Below are positions 1-6,360 of a DNA stretch of 9,332 nucleotides, in pieces. Numbering within the stretch: position 1 is the stretch's first letter; each line of letters opens with the position of its first letter. The position numbers were made by a program, and so were the translations under genes. The stretch is from Nitrospinota bacterium (GTDB taxonomy: Bacteria > Nitrospirota > Nitrospiria > Nitrospirales > UBA8639). Location: positions 1 through 9,332 of the forward strand of contig JADFRB010000038.1 of NCBI GenBank assembly GCA_022561525.1. Reading direction: 5' to 3'. A model generated the notes under the pieces. That model was given only the letters and a program-made list of their open reading frames with translations. It was not told the origin of the DNA and did no database searches.

Positions 1-792
1 CCCCAGCAAATCCGCTTTCACCCGACGCGACCGAAGCTCCGTCGCCTGACAAAGGAGATAGACCGTCTGACCCGGTTCAACGGATTTCCTGAACTTGCAA
101 CGGTCAATCCCCCCGAATCCAACGAAGGTGTCCGGCCCGAGTTTGAGGGCTTGGTAGGTTACATACGCAGCCAGTTGAGCGGCTGATTCGATCATCAGCA
201 CACCGGGAAAGATCGGCCGGCCGGGGATGTCTTTTCGTCCCACCATGCGAATCAATTTTTGATCCAGCAATGTGCGCAAGACCCCTGACGTTTCCACGCC
301 TCGAATCTGTTCAATCTCAGACCGCACAATCGGTTGTTTATAGGCAATAATCGCCAATGTCTCCATGGCGGAACGAGAGACTTTTGCAGAGGCTTTCACT
401 TTTTGCAGTCGCGTAATCCATGGGGCACAGTCGGCACGCGTGATCATGGAAAAACCACCGGCCAATTCCACGATGTGTAAACCCCGCCCTTCCTGATCAT
501 AGTCCTGTTGCAAGGCGCGAATGGCGTTGTTCACCACCACCTTAGGTGGGCCGGCTAACACCGACGTCACTTTGTCTACGGTTAAGGGCTCATGCGAAAC
601 ATAGAGTAACGATTCAATAATTCCTTTTAACTCTTGCTCATCTAACGAATCAGTCACGCCACCAATTTCCAACAGAGGAGCCTCATCACTGGCAGGGGGT
701 TGCTCGGGAATCAGCCCCATCGCTTCAGTCACTCCCACGTCTTCTGGCACCGATTGAATTTCCAATCCGCTTTCAGTGGTATCCGTTCCCAT
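1..792 (-). CDS. scpB: ScpB fused in frame to the C-terminal half of a FabZ-like dehydratase; open at the left edge
   Basis: Translating from the ATG at 792 gives 264 codons with no stop before position 1. Residues about 50-189 are a clear ScpB, the winged-helix partner of the SMC-ScpA condensin. The second winged helix holds the hallmark ETLAIIAYKQP, RSEIEQIRGV and LRTLLDQKLI stretches, then GRKDIPGRP. A normal ScpB continues with a LxYGTT-type wing and ends about 30 residues later. Here, after PGRP (residues 190-193), the frame becomes FabZ-like: IFPGVLMIESAAQLAAY, then GFGGIDRCKF, KSVEPGQTVYL and ELRSRRVKADL. The dehydratase catalytic Glu in MIESAAQ is present. The His of its usual HFPG is Asp-Ile here, and the N-terminal half of the hot-dog fold is missing. 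The start overlaps the end of scpA by 20 bases, as expected for translational coupling. Identity of both halves is secure; whether the fusion is biological is not. Confidence 0.85.
   Translation of the reverse strand, partial: MGTDTTESGLEIQSVPEDVGVTEAMGLIPEQPPASDEAPLLEIGGVTDSLDEQELKGIIESLLYVSHEPLTVDKVTSVLAGPPKVVVNNAIRALQQDYDQEGRGLHIVELAGGFSMITRADCAPWITRLQKVKASAKVSRSAMETLAIIAYKQPIVRSEIEQIRGVETSGVLRTLLDQKLIRMVGRKDIPGRPIFPGVLMIESAAQLAAYVTYQALKLGPDTFVGFGGIDRCKFRKSVEPGQTVYLLCQATELRSRRVKADLLG
205..230 (-). other. ScpB/FabZ junction at a GC-rich palindrome
   Basis: The change from ScpB-like to FabZ-like sequence falls at codons for Pro-Gly-Arg-Pro (214-225). Both families carry this motif: GRKDxPGRP in ScpB and HFPGRPxxPG in FabZ. 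The DNA there is the perfect palindrome CGGCCGGCCG (214-223). Microhomology of this kind is expected where two unrelated genes are joined, whether by deletion in the cell or by a false assembly overlap, and it would keep the frame automatically. Confidence 0.7.
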
Positions 793-1597
793 TCACCCCT
801 CCATTATTCGTGAAATCCGATCCGTCAGATTCCGTGAGCCTCTCGGCCTCATCCAACCCCTGCCCAGCCAAAAACGTCCGCGAGAGACGAATAGGACCAA
901 ACAAATCGCCCTGAAAAATTCGAACTAAGTTTATGCGTACCAGCTCTAGCAACGCTAAAAACGTCACAATCACCAGTAAGCGTGTGGTGGCATCATCGAA
1001 CAATGACGAGAAGTTGATGGTGGGAGTCTCTTCCAGCCGCTCGACAATTCCATTGATCCGGTCCTGAACAGTCCACGTATCAGGAGTAATTTCCACCACA
1101 GACGTTGGCGCTTCCGTGCGCCCTAACACTTCCTGAAGTGCACCCAACAAATCATACATGCTGACATCATCCATCAGCACGTCGCGAACCGACGCCACGT
1201 GAACAGGTTCACGTTGGAACATGTCTCGCCAAATTTTTTCCTGCTCCGTTAATTGTCCCGCCACATCTTTGAACTGTTGATATTCAATAAGATGCCGAAC
1301 GAGTTCGCTCCGAGGATCTTCGCCCTCCTCATCCTCGGTGGGATCTTCTACCTCCTGAGGAAGCAACATTCGAGATTTAATTTGGATCAGCGTCGCCGCC
1401 ATGACCAGGAACTCCCCTGCATAAGACAGATTGAGTTCCTTCATGAGGTTGATGTATTCCAAATACTGCTTGGTGACCAGCGAAATGGGGATATCATAAA
1501 TATTGACCTCATGCTTTCGGATGAGGTGCAACAACAGGTCAAGCGGCCCGGTAAAGGCATCCAGTTTGACCTCGTACGGGATTTCGATGTGTTCCAT
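773..1597 (-). CDS. scpA: Segregation and condensation protein A (ScpA, kleisin of SMC-ScpAB)
   Basis: A 274-residue protein of normal ScpA length. The N-terminus, YEVKLDAFTGPLDLLLHLIR, is the family signature: the kleisin helical region that contacts the SMC neck. It is followed by YLEYINLMKELNLSYAGEF and the MAATLIQIKSRMLLP segment. An acidic linker at about residues 83-96 and a variable middle follow. The C-terminal winged helix, about residues 195-245, includes TTRLLVIVTFLALLELVRI and binds the SMC head. The last about 30 residues are a polar tail. The protein bridges SMC heads together with ScpB during chromosome compaction and segregation. It starts at the ATG at 1597; the bases just upstream (CGGTTTCT) give only a weak ribosome-binding site. 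The scpB start lies inside its 3' end, so the two are surely co-transcribed. A candidate promoter lies about 90 bases upstream. Confidence 0.95.
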   Translation of the reverse strand: MEHIEIPYEVKLDAFTGPLDLLLHLIRKHEVNIYDIPISLVTKQYLEYINLMKELNLSYAGEFLVMAATLIQIKSRMLLPQEVEDPTEDEEGEDPRSELVRHLIEYQQFKDVAGQLTEQEKIWRDMFQREPVHVASVRDVLMDDVSMYDLLGALQEVLGRTEAPTSVVEITPDTWTVQDRINGIVERLEETPTINFSSLFDDATTRLLVIVTFLALLELVRINLVRIFQGDLFGPIRLSRTFLAGQGLDEAERLTESDGSDFTNNGGVNGNGYH

Positions 1598-1604
1598 AGA
1601 AACC

Positions 1605-1681
1605 GTGATGCGAAAAGCGTAATGAGTAAAAGAAATGAGTTAGAAAGGGTGATTTTTTCGCTCTTTCCCCTCACCCATTAC
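1605..1681. repeat. Degenerate heptamer repeat / imperfect hairpin before scpA
   Basis: The left part reads as 7-base units GTGATGC, GAAAAGC, GTAATGA, GTAAAAG. The right part on the opposite strand reads GTAATGG, GTGAGGG. This looks like a decayed relative of the hairpins at 3829-3893 and 8656-8734. It begins 7 bases before the scpA start codon and would lie in the scpA leader if the candidate promoter is correct. The rest of the 1598-1808 spacer shows nothing else firm beyond that promoter; a few further GTRA-like heptads may lie near 1790-1808 on the minus strand. Confidence 0.45.
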
Positions 1682-1688
1682 CGTCAAG

Positions 1689-1717
1689 GGTATACCACTT
1701 TTAGTGGATACTGGCAA
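1689..1717 (-). promoter_or_regulatory. Candidate sigma-70-type promoter of scpAB with a palindrome in the spacer
   Basis: On the minus strand TTGCCA (1712-1717) is followed after 17 bases by TATACC (1689-1694), matching the consensus at 5/6 and 4/6 positions. The spacer contains the perfect inverted repeat CCACT-AAA-AGTGG (1695-1707), which could be an operator. The predicted start would be near 1682, leaving a leader of about 85 bases before scpA. Inference from base matches only. Confidence 0.35.
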
Positions 1718-1808
1718 CCTAATCTCCTACATCTTGTGTCTGTGGGGACTTTCAGTGGGGGGCAAAGACCAGGAAAAGGCTCTTTCGCTGTCACTCCTGA
1801 CTCCCTCA

Positions 1809-2918
1809 CTAGTTACTCTTTTTTTTCCTAAGCAGGAAATAGAAAAATACCAAGAATAGCCCGGCTATGACAAATAGGCCTGCTTGATTTTTGGGGTTCT
1901 GGAGACCATTGAGGGAACGGAATTGGTTGGCCAAGCCTTCATCCGTGAATTGAGGAGGCTCTTCAAACACGACCCTGGAAAAGTCAGATTCTCCGCCAAA
2001 GGTCGCCTCGGTAAAGTCCGCTGCCTTGCGGAACACTCCTCCTCGAAAGTTGGCGCCCTTTTCAAATTGCGAAAATCGGAAATAGGTTTCCCGCTCAAAC
2101 GTCGCTTCGGAAAAATTCGGCACTTCACGAAATTGGCTTCCCGAAAATCCCGTACCCTGCACAAAGCGGGCATTTGAAAAATCGGCTTCCTTTTCAAACC
2201 CTACTTCTAAAAATTCGGCTATCCCATGAAACACCGCCTCCTGAAACAACGCCTTTCCCGCAAACACGGCTTTATGAAATCGGGAATGCGTTCCGAATGC
2301 TGTTTGGGTAAAAGTAGCATTTTTCAGGAACACGGCTTGAATAAAAAACCCTTCATAGCCAATCTTAGTTCCCGAAAAGTCTACGTGACCCTGAAAAATG
2401 GTCCGTGAGAAATCAACAGACCGTTGAAAGGTGCTCCCGGTGATGGAAACTGGACCTTGGACGATCACATACCCGCCATTCAGCAAATTGGTCGCGAGAA
2501 TCCCTTGCACCTCGACATCACGAAGAATGAGAGGCCCCTTCACCACACGAACTTCTGTAAGCGATTCCCGATCGAACCGCTCTTTGACGAATGCCGGCAA
2601 TGTGTCTTCATCGGGAACCGGCTCGAGTGGAAGACGATCCAACATGAGATCTCCAGTCAGTGTCACTCCATCTAACTCCACACCCTGCCTAGCCTGAAGC
2701 GCCGTTAATACCTCCTGAGCCGTGACAGCAAGCGCTAACCGTTCGTCTTGAGAACAGTCACCAGCTAAAATCCGCACCATCATTGGGTATATTGTTGAAG
2801 ATGACTGTTCAACTCGGCACGGCCCATCGGCCATAGCCGTGGTCATGGCCCAGAGCAGACAAACGAAAGCGACCCGGCCATGCAACCATCTCAGCCTACA
2901 CAAAGCGTGGGGGTTCAT
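1809..2918 (-). CDS. Exported pentapeptide-repeat protein with C-terminal membrane anchor
   Basis: A 369-residue protein. Residues 15-30 (VAFVCLLWAMTTAMA) are a signal peptide with a likely cut before Asp31. Residues 31-150 are a non-repetitive region without a fold I recognise. From about residue 158 to 325 Phe recurs every five residues in A(D/N)FxxxxF units such as ADFSNARF, ANFRGGVF and ADFTEATF, the pattern of a right-handed quadrilateral beta-helix. Residues 346-363 are one strongly hydrophobic helix, followed by RKKKSN. This predicts a periplasmic rod held in the inner membrane by its C-terminus, with the basic tail inside. Such repeats act as structural or protein-binding surfaces; no enzyme motif is visible. 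The ATG at 2918 puts the signal peptide at the right distance, though no good ribosome-binding site precedes it. The gene lies upstream of scpA on the same strand, separated by 211 bases, with no evident functional link. Confidence 0.85.
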   Translation of the reverse strand: MNPHALCRLRWLHGRVAFVCLLWAMTTAMADGPCRVEQSSSTIYPMMVRILAGDCSQDERLALAVTAQEVLTALQARQGVELDGVTLTGDLMLDRLPLEPVPDEDTLPAFVKERFDRESLTEVRVVKGPLILRDVEVQGILATNLLNGGYVIVQGPVSITGSTFQRSVDFSRTIFQGHVDFSGTKIGYEGFFIQAVFLKNATFTQTAFGTHSRFHKAVFAGKALFQEAVFHGIAEFLEVGFEKEADFSNARFVQGTGFSGSQFREVPNFSEATFERETYFRFSQFEKGANFRGGVFRKAADFTEATFGGESDFSRVVFEEPPQFTDEGLANQFRSLNGLQNPKNQAGLFVIAGLFLVFFYFLLRKKKSN

Positions 2919-2934
2919 AGATCAGACTGATGAG

Positions 2935-3010
2935 GGACTGTTGAAAAAGCATACCCTCATAGAGGCAGGGGACCGCCCGCGGCGTTCTCTTGGGCAACAT
3001 GTGCAAAGCC
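2935..3010. repeat. Possible fragment of a dispersed palindromic repeat (TGTTGAAAAAG end)
   Basis: The spacer between the pentapeptide gene and the peroxiredoxin gene contains GGACTGTTGAAAAAGC (2935-2950) and, further on, GCGGCGTTCTC (from about 2990). From memory, this end and core combination recurs in dispersed intergenic palindromes of several Nitrospirota and Deltaproteobacteria. The partner arm is not clearly visible here, so this would be a decayed or partial copy. It lies directly upstream of the pentapeptide-repeat gene. Confidence 0.3.
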
Positions 3011-3017
3011 TGTCTCG

Positions 3018-3069
3018 GGGTTCGTCGTTCGTATCTCGTTCTTTGACGACATACGAACGACGACAAACC
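3018..3069. repeat. Hairpin of GTTCGT-type heptamers downstream of the peroxiredoxin gene
   Basis: CGTCGTTCGTAT (3023-3034) is followed by its exact complement ATACGAACGACG (3051-3062). Pairing extends inward after one mismatch (3036-3038 with 3047-3049), giving a 15-pair stem and an 8-base loop. The left arm has 7-base periodicity (GTTCGTC, GTTCGTA). It lies about 77 bases beyond the peroxiredoxin stop codon, so it could stop transcripts or protect their ends, although no T-run follows it. The rest of the spacer to 3145 holds only the 12-base palindrome CTGCCATGGCAG (3109-3120). Confidence 0.65.
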
Positions 3070-3145
3070 AACGACGCATGATACTCTAATCATAACGGGA
3101 CTCGAAACCTGCCATGGCAGAGCCCAACCGTACTCCGAAACTTGA

Positions 3146-3799
3146 TTAAGCCTTGGGATCTTTCAAAGTCAAGTAGAAGTCTTTGACTTCTCGATCGGAA
3201 TGGCTAAGACGTTCCGCAACTTCCTCGACCGTCTTGGGAGGCGAGACAACCACTTTTTCCCCTTCCTTCCAATTGGCCGGAGTCGCGCAGGAATATTGCT
3301 CAGCCGTTTGAAGCGCGGTCACGAGTCGCAACACTTCATCAATATTGCGCCCAGCATTCATGGGGTAGTAAATCAGCGCACGAATCACGCGTTTGGGATC
3401 GATGATAAACAGGGCACGGACCGTGGCCGTCGTACTCGCGCCGGGATGAATCATGCCATACAGGTGCGAAATCCGCATATCGACATCCGCCACCATAGGA
3501 TAGGGGATCGTCACGCCCATTTTTTGCTTAATGTTTTCCAGCCACGCCAAATGGGAATGAATGCTGTCCACACTCAGCCCGAGCAATTTGACGCCCCTTT
3601 TGCGAAATTCCTCGTGCCGTCGTGCGAACTCAACCAACTCGGTCGTACAAACGGGTGTAAAGTCTGCCGGATGCGAAAAGAGAACTACCCAGTCCTGCTC
3701 TTGCCAGACAGTAAAACGAAAATTACTGGAAAACGTTGTGACTGCTTGAAAATCCGGGGCTGGATCCCCAATTCGAGGCAAACTCACTGACTCAGACAT
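3146..3799 (-). CDS. Peroxiredoxin, Prx6 (1-Cys-like) type
   Basis: A 217-residue thiol peroxidase that reduces H2O2 and organic peroxides in the cytoplasm. The active site PADFTPVCTTE (residues 44-54) carries the peroxidatic Cys51 with Pro44 and Thr48. The segment FIIDPKRVIRALIYYP (131-146) and the C-terminal ATPANWKEGEKVVV are hallmarks of the Prx6 subfamily, and the length fits it. The only other cysteine is Cys171, just before ATPANW. Many Prx6 proteins are 1-Cys, so a resolving role for Cys171 is open. A strong ribosome-binding site, AGGAGG (3805-3810), sits five bases before the ATG at 3799 and settles the start. The gene follows the lysine-rich protein gene on the same strand with a heptamer hairpin between them. 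I saw no promoter of its own, so read-through from the upstream gene is possible. No reductase partner gene is in the window. Confidence 0.93.
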   Translation of the reverse strand: MSESVSLPRIGDPAPDFQAVTTFSSNFRFTVWQEQDWVVLFSHPADFTPVCTTELVEFARRHEEFRKRGVKLLGLSVDSIHSHLAWLENIKQKMGVTIPYPMVADVDMRISHLYGMIHPGASTTATVRALFIIDPKRVIRALIYYPMNAGRNIDEVLRLVTALQTAEQYSCATPANWKEGEKVVVSPPKTVEEVAERLSHSDREVKDFYLTLKDPKA

Positions 3800-3828
3800 G
3801 TATTCCTCCTCTAAAACACTTCGAATTC

Positions 3829-3893
3829 GTGATCCGTAAGGCGTGATGCGTAAAGAACTTCTTTTTCCTTACGTATCACGCATCACGCTTTAC
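3829..3893. repeat. Palindrome built of GTRATSC-like heptamers
   Basis: The left arm is four 7-base units: GTGATCC, GTAAGGC, GTGATGC, GTAAAGA (3829-3856). The right arm, read on the other strand, is GTAAAGC, GTGATGC, GTGATAC, GTAAGGA (3866-3893). The arms are 28 bases each around a 9-base loop (3857-3865), and pairing is imperfect but extensive. It starts 7 bases beyond the stop codon of the lysine-rich gene and ends about 20 bases before the peroxiredoxin ribosome-binding site. It could act as terminator, attenuator or mRNA stabiliser between the two genes; the sequence alone does not decide. It has the same architecture as the repeat at 8656-8734. Confidence 0.8.
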
Positions 3894-3900
3894 TTTTCCA

Positions 3901-4866
3901 CTACCACCCCTGCGGGATATTGCCATTGTCATCATCGCGCCCGGGGTCGGAATCCCGAAAAAATTTTTCTGTATCCAATTCCTCTGATACATCTTCGGTG
4001 AGGTCATCATCCAATTCATCGGTCATACCAGAAAGGTCATCCTCATCATTGAAATCACCGCCCACTTCATCGGCACCATCATCAACATCAGAAGAAAGAT
4101 CATCGGCCCCTTTATCTTCCACACCAGCTAAATCTTTTTCAAGAGTACCTGGAGCCACGGATGCCGGAACTTTTTTGACTTCCGTCACCTCAGACTTGGC
4201 CGAGGCCACTCGTTTCTTTGAGGGAGCAGCGACTTCGGAGACCTTTTTGGGCGAAGCCCCCTTCTTTAGTTTCGAGCTTTTCTGAGTGGCGCTCTTGACG
4301 ATTGTCTTCGCTTTAGCCCGACTAGGTTTTGCAACTTTTCCCGAACGCTGCATGGGCTTGGCTTTGGACGCAGCTTTGACCTTTGGTTTTATGCGACTCT
4401 TCGTCGTTTTCTTGGGTTGTACTTTTTTCTTCGGTTTAACCGCTGCACTCTTTGCAGGCTTCTTGGCCTTTGTAGACAATTTTGTCTTTAATATTTTTTT
4501 AGACACGGTGCCCTTGGACCCCGTGTTCTTTTTTACCAAAGACCTTTTTGCTGCCTTTGATTTTTTCGCACTTTTGGCTTTCGGCTTAGCCACCTTACCA
4601 GTTCTCGCCTTGACCACTTTTTTCTGACTTTTTCGTTTTGCCTTAGATGCCGTGGCCTTAGTTTTGGCTTTTTCTGATTTGGGTTTGGATTTAGCTGCCT
4701 TGGATTTGGTGGACTTGGAAACCGACTTCTTGACAACTTTTTTGACCTTGGCTTTGGAGACGGACGTTGAACCCTTCTTGGTCTTGGCCTTGGTCTTGGT
4801 CTTGGCCTTGGTCTTGATCTTGGCCTTGATCTTGGCCTTCGGTTTCTTCTTAGCTGTCGCTGCCAT
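3901..4866 (-). CDS. Lysine-rich histone H1-like protein with acidic C-terminal tail
   Basis: A 321-residue, low-complexity protein with two oppositely charged parts. Residues 5-232 are mostly Lys, Ala, Ser, Thr and Pro in KAK, KPK and SKSTKSK patterns, like the tails of eukaryotic histone H1 and of bacterial H1-like and AlgP-like proteins. Residues about 243-315 are strongly acidic (DDLSSDVDDGADE, DEDDLSG, DELDDDLTEDVSEELD), and the chain ends NIPQGW. There is no signal peptide or membrane segment and no globular domain that I recognise. The basic part should bind DNA or RNA electrostatically; the acidic tail may regulate this by folding back. Function is inferred from composition only. A ribosome-binding site GGAGG (4874-4878), seven bases before the ATG at 4866, supports the start. 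Codons 11-30 are a hexanucleotide repeat, so length polymorphism is plausible. The gene is divergent from the MFS transporter gene. Confidence 0.85.
   Translation of the reverse strand: MAATAKKKPKAKIKAKIKTKAKTKTKAKTKKGSTSVSKAKVKKVVKKSVSKSTKSKAAKSKPKSEKAKTKATASKAKRKSQKKVVKARTGKVAKPKAKSAKKSKAAKRSLVKKNTGSKGTVSKKILKTKLSTKAKKPAKSAAVKPKKKVQPKKTTKSRIKPKVKAASKAKPMQRSGKVAKPSRAKAKTIVKSATQKSSKLKKGASPKKVSEVAAPSKKRVASAKSEVTEVKKVPASVAPGTLEKDLAGVEDKGADDLSSDVDDGADEVGGDFNDEDDLSGMTDELDDDLTEDVSEELDTEKFFRDSDPGRDDDNGNIPQGW
4777..4836 (-). repeat. Ten-unit hexanucleotide tandem repeat inside the lysine-rich gene
   Basis: Ten consecutive 6-base units, CTTGGT, CTTGGC or CTTGAT on the plus strand, encode alternating Lys with Ala, Thr or Ile (residues 11-30 of the lysine-rich protein). 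Gain or loss of units keeps the frame, so copy-number change would vary the length of the basic arm without breaking the gene. Confidence 0.9.
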
Positions 4867-5037
4867 CGCTCTCCCTCCTCAATAAATTTCTCCGTAAGAA
4901 AAATCACCTACAAACTGGCTGGCGAGTGGCTCCCATCTATCATGGACTGGGATAAAGTTCAACAGGGAATTTTTTTACCCACAGAGGAAGGGGAAATCTG
5001 GCATTCCCCAGCAAACCCCTTTACAGTGCTCACGAAC

Positions 5038-6360
5038 ATGATGATGCCCACTACTTCAGCCACCCTCAAGCCCTCGCACACACGCTGGATTATTCTAGCC
5101 CTCCTCTTTCTGATCAGCATTATTACGTACATCGACCGCGTCAATATCTCGATCACGGCCCGGCACATGATGCCCGCACTCGGCCTCACCAATGTCCAGA
5201 TGGGCCAAATCTTTTCCGCCTTCGTGTTTGGGTATGCCTTGTTTCAAATCCCAGGAGGTTGGGCGGGCGACCGATGGGGTCCCCGGAAAATCCTGACTCT
5301 GGCCGTGATCTGGTGGTCAATGTTTACAGCATTGACAGCCCTGGCCCCAACCTCGTTTCTCGCTGGAGCGATGGGGATTTGGGGGTCACTCATGATCGTG
5401 AGGTTCTTGATTGGCGTTGGCGAAGCCGCGGCCTTGCCCAATTTCAATCGGACCGTGGCCAATTGGTGTGGGCCGCATGAGCGTGGATTCGGCATTGCCC
5501 TGACAATCAGCGGCATTGGAATAGGATTGGCGCTGACGCCTCCCATCACCGCCTGGATCATGGTGAATTACGGCTGGCAGACAGCATTTTATGCGGCCGG
5601 TGCCCTCGGCGTAGTGATTGCCTTGATGTGGTTTTGGTATGCCACGGACCGCCCGGAAGAACATCCACGTGTGAATGCGCAGGAAGCCGCCTTCATCCGC
5701 GGCGACGAATCTCCGCACAATATCGCAGAAAGCCCCCCACCCGTTCCCTGGAAGGCGTTTGCCCAAACCCCCACCGTGTGGTGGCTCGTGTTGAGCTACA
5801 CCTGTTTCGGATACGTCGCCTACGTGTACATGTCGTGGTTTTATCTGTATTTAGTCGATGAACGAGGCTTCAGCGTATTGCGCGGCGCGATCTTCGCATC
5901 CAGCCCGTTCATCGCCATGACCATTTTTTGTCCACTCGGCGGTTGGTTAACCGATCAATTGTCCAAACGTCTCGGTGTGAACAAAGGACGGTCTTTTATT
6001 GGAGTAGCAGGAATGGCACTGGCAGCCTTGTGTATCATCATCGGCGCAGTAATCGAGGCCCCATTCTGGGCCATTGCCTTTTTATCACTCGGTGCAGGCT
6101 GGCTGTATTTCACCATTGGCGCGTTCTGGAGTATCCCCGTCGATCTTTCCAAAACCCATGCAGGCACGCTCTCGGGACTCATGAACACCGGCGCCAACCT
6201 CGGCGGGACCCTCTCCCCCACACTCACACCCTGGCTCGCGAATCAATTCGGCTGGTCCGTCTCACTCGGAGTCGCCGCCGCCATGGCCCTCATTGGAGCC
6301 TTGGCGTGGTTAAAAATTCGGCCAAGAGATGGTTTGAAGACCAATACTGGTGGTGAATAA
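5038..6360 (+). CDS. MFS transporter, anion:cation symporter (ACS) type
   Basis: A membrane transporter of 440 residues from the start chosen here, with about 12 hydrophobic helices. The first helix ends YIDRVNIS, typical of the ACS family (hexuronate, glucarate, phthalate and tartrate carriers). Loop 2-3 carries the MFS motif A as GGWAGDRWGPRK. Helix 4 reads RFLIGVGEAAALPNFNRTVANW, matching the family's RFLxGxGEA signature. A hydrophilic central loop (ATDRPEEHPRV to PVPWKAF) separates the two six-helix halves, and a motif A-like GGWLTDQLSKRLG lies in the second half. The substrate is probably an organic anion taken up with H+ or Na+, but cannot be named. The frame is open from an ATG at 4942, which would add 32 residues. 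ATG 5038 (or 5044) is preferred because it leaves a usual short tail before helix 1; no clear ribosome-binding site supports either. The downstream spacer holds a repeat rather than a partner gene. Confidence 0.88.
   Translation: MMMPTTSATLKPSHTRWIILALLFLISIITYIDRVNISITARHMMPALGLTNVQMGQIFSAFVFGYALFQIPGGWAGDRWGPRKILTLAVIWWSMFTALTALAPTSFLAGAMGIWGSLMIVRFLIGVGEAAALPNFNRTVANWCGPHERGFGIALTISGIGIGLALTPPITAWIMVNYGWQTAFYAAGALGVVIALMWFWYATDRPEEHPRVNAQEAAFIRGDESPHNIAESPPPVPWKAFAQTPTVWWLVLSYTCFGYVAYVYMSWFYLYLVDERGFSVLRGAIFASSPFIAMTIFCPLGGWLTDQLSKRLGVNKGRSFIGVAGMALAALCIIIGAVIEAPFWAIAFLSLGAGWLYFTIGAFWSIPVDLSKTHAGTLSGLMNTGANLGGTLSPTLTPWLANQFGWSVSLGVAAAMALIGALAWLKIRPRDGLKTNTGGE

Noticed and set aside
1253..1831. 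Plus-strand 192-codon open frame opposite scpA and its upstream spacer
   Set aside because: It is antisense to a secure scpA over about 60% of its length, has no recognisable family, and has no ribosome-binding site.
3109..3120. Perfect 12-base palindrome CTGCCATGGCAG
   Set aside because: It lies downstream of the peroxiredoxin gene without promoter-like sequence around it and is short enough to be chance.
3829..3893. CRISPR-like array
   Set aside because: The repeated units are 7 bases long, adjacent and inverted, with no unique spacers and no cas genes nearby.
4286..4885. Plus-strand open frames of very hydrophobic, Leu/Val/Phe-rich 'membrane proteins'
   Set aside because: They are the antisense of Lys, Ala and Thr codons of the lysine-rich gene (AAG reads as CTT, Leu). 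They lack ribosome-binding sites and exist only because of that composition.
4942..5037. Upstream ATG at 4942 adding 32 residues to the MFS transporter
   Set aside because: It would place 48 residues before the first helix, unusual for this family, and has no ribosome-binding site. Not excluded, since 5038 also lacks one.
5928..6356. Arg-rich 142-codon frame inside the MFS gene
   Set aside because: A frame-shifted shadow of the transporter's second half; its Arg/His-rich, motif-free composition is typical of out-of-frame reading.
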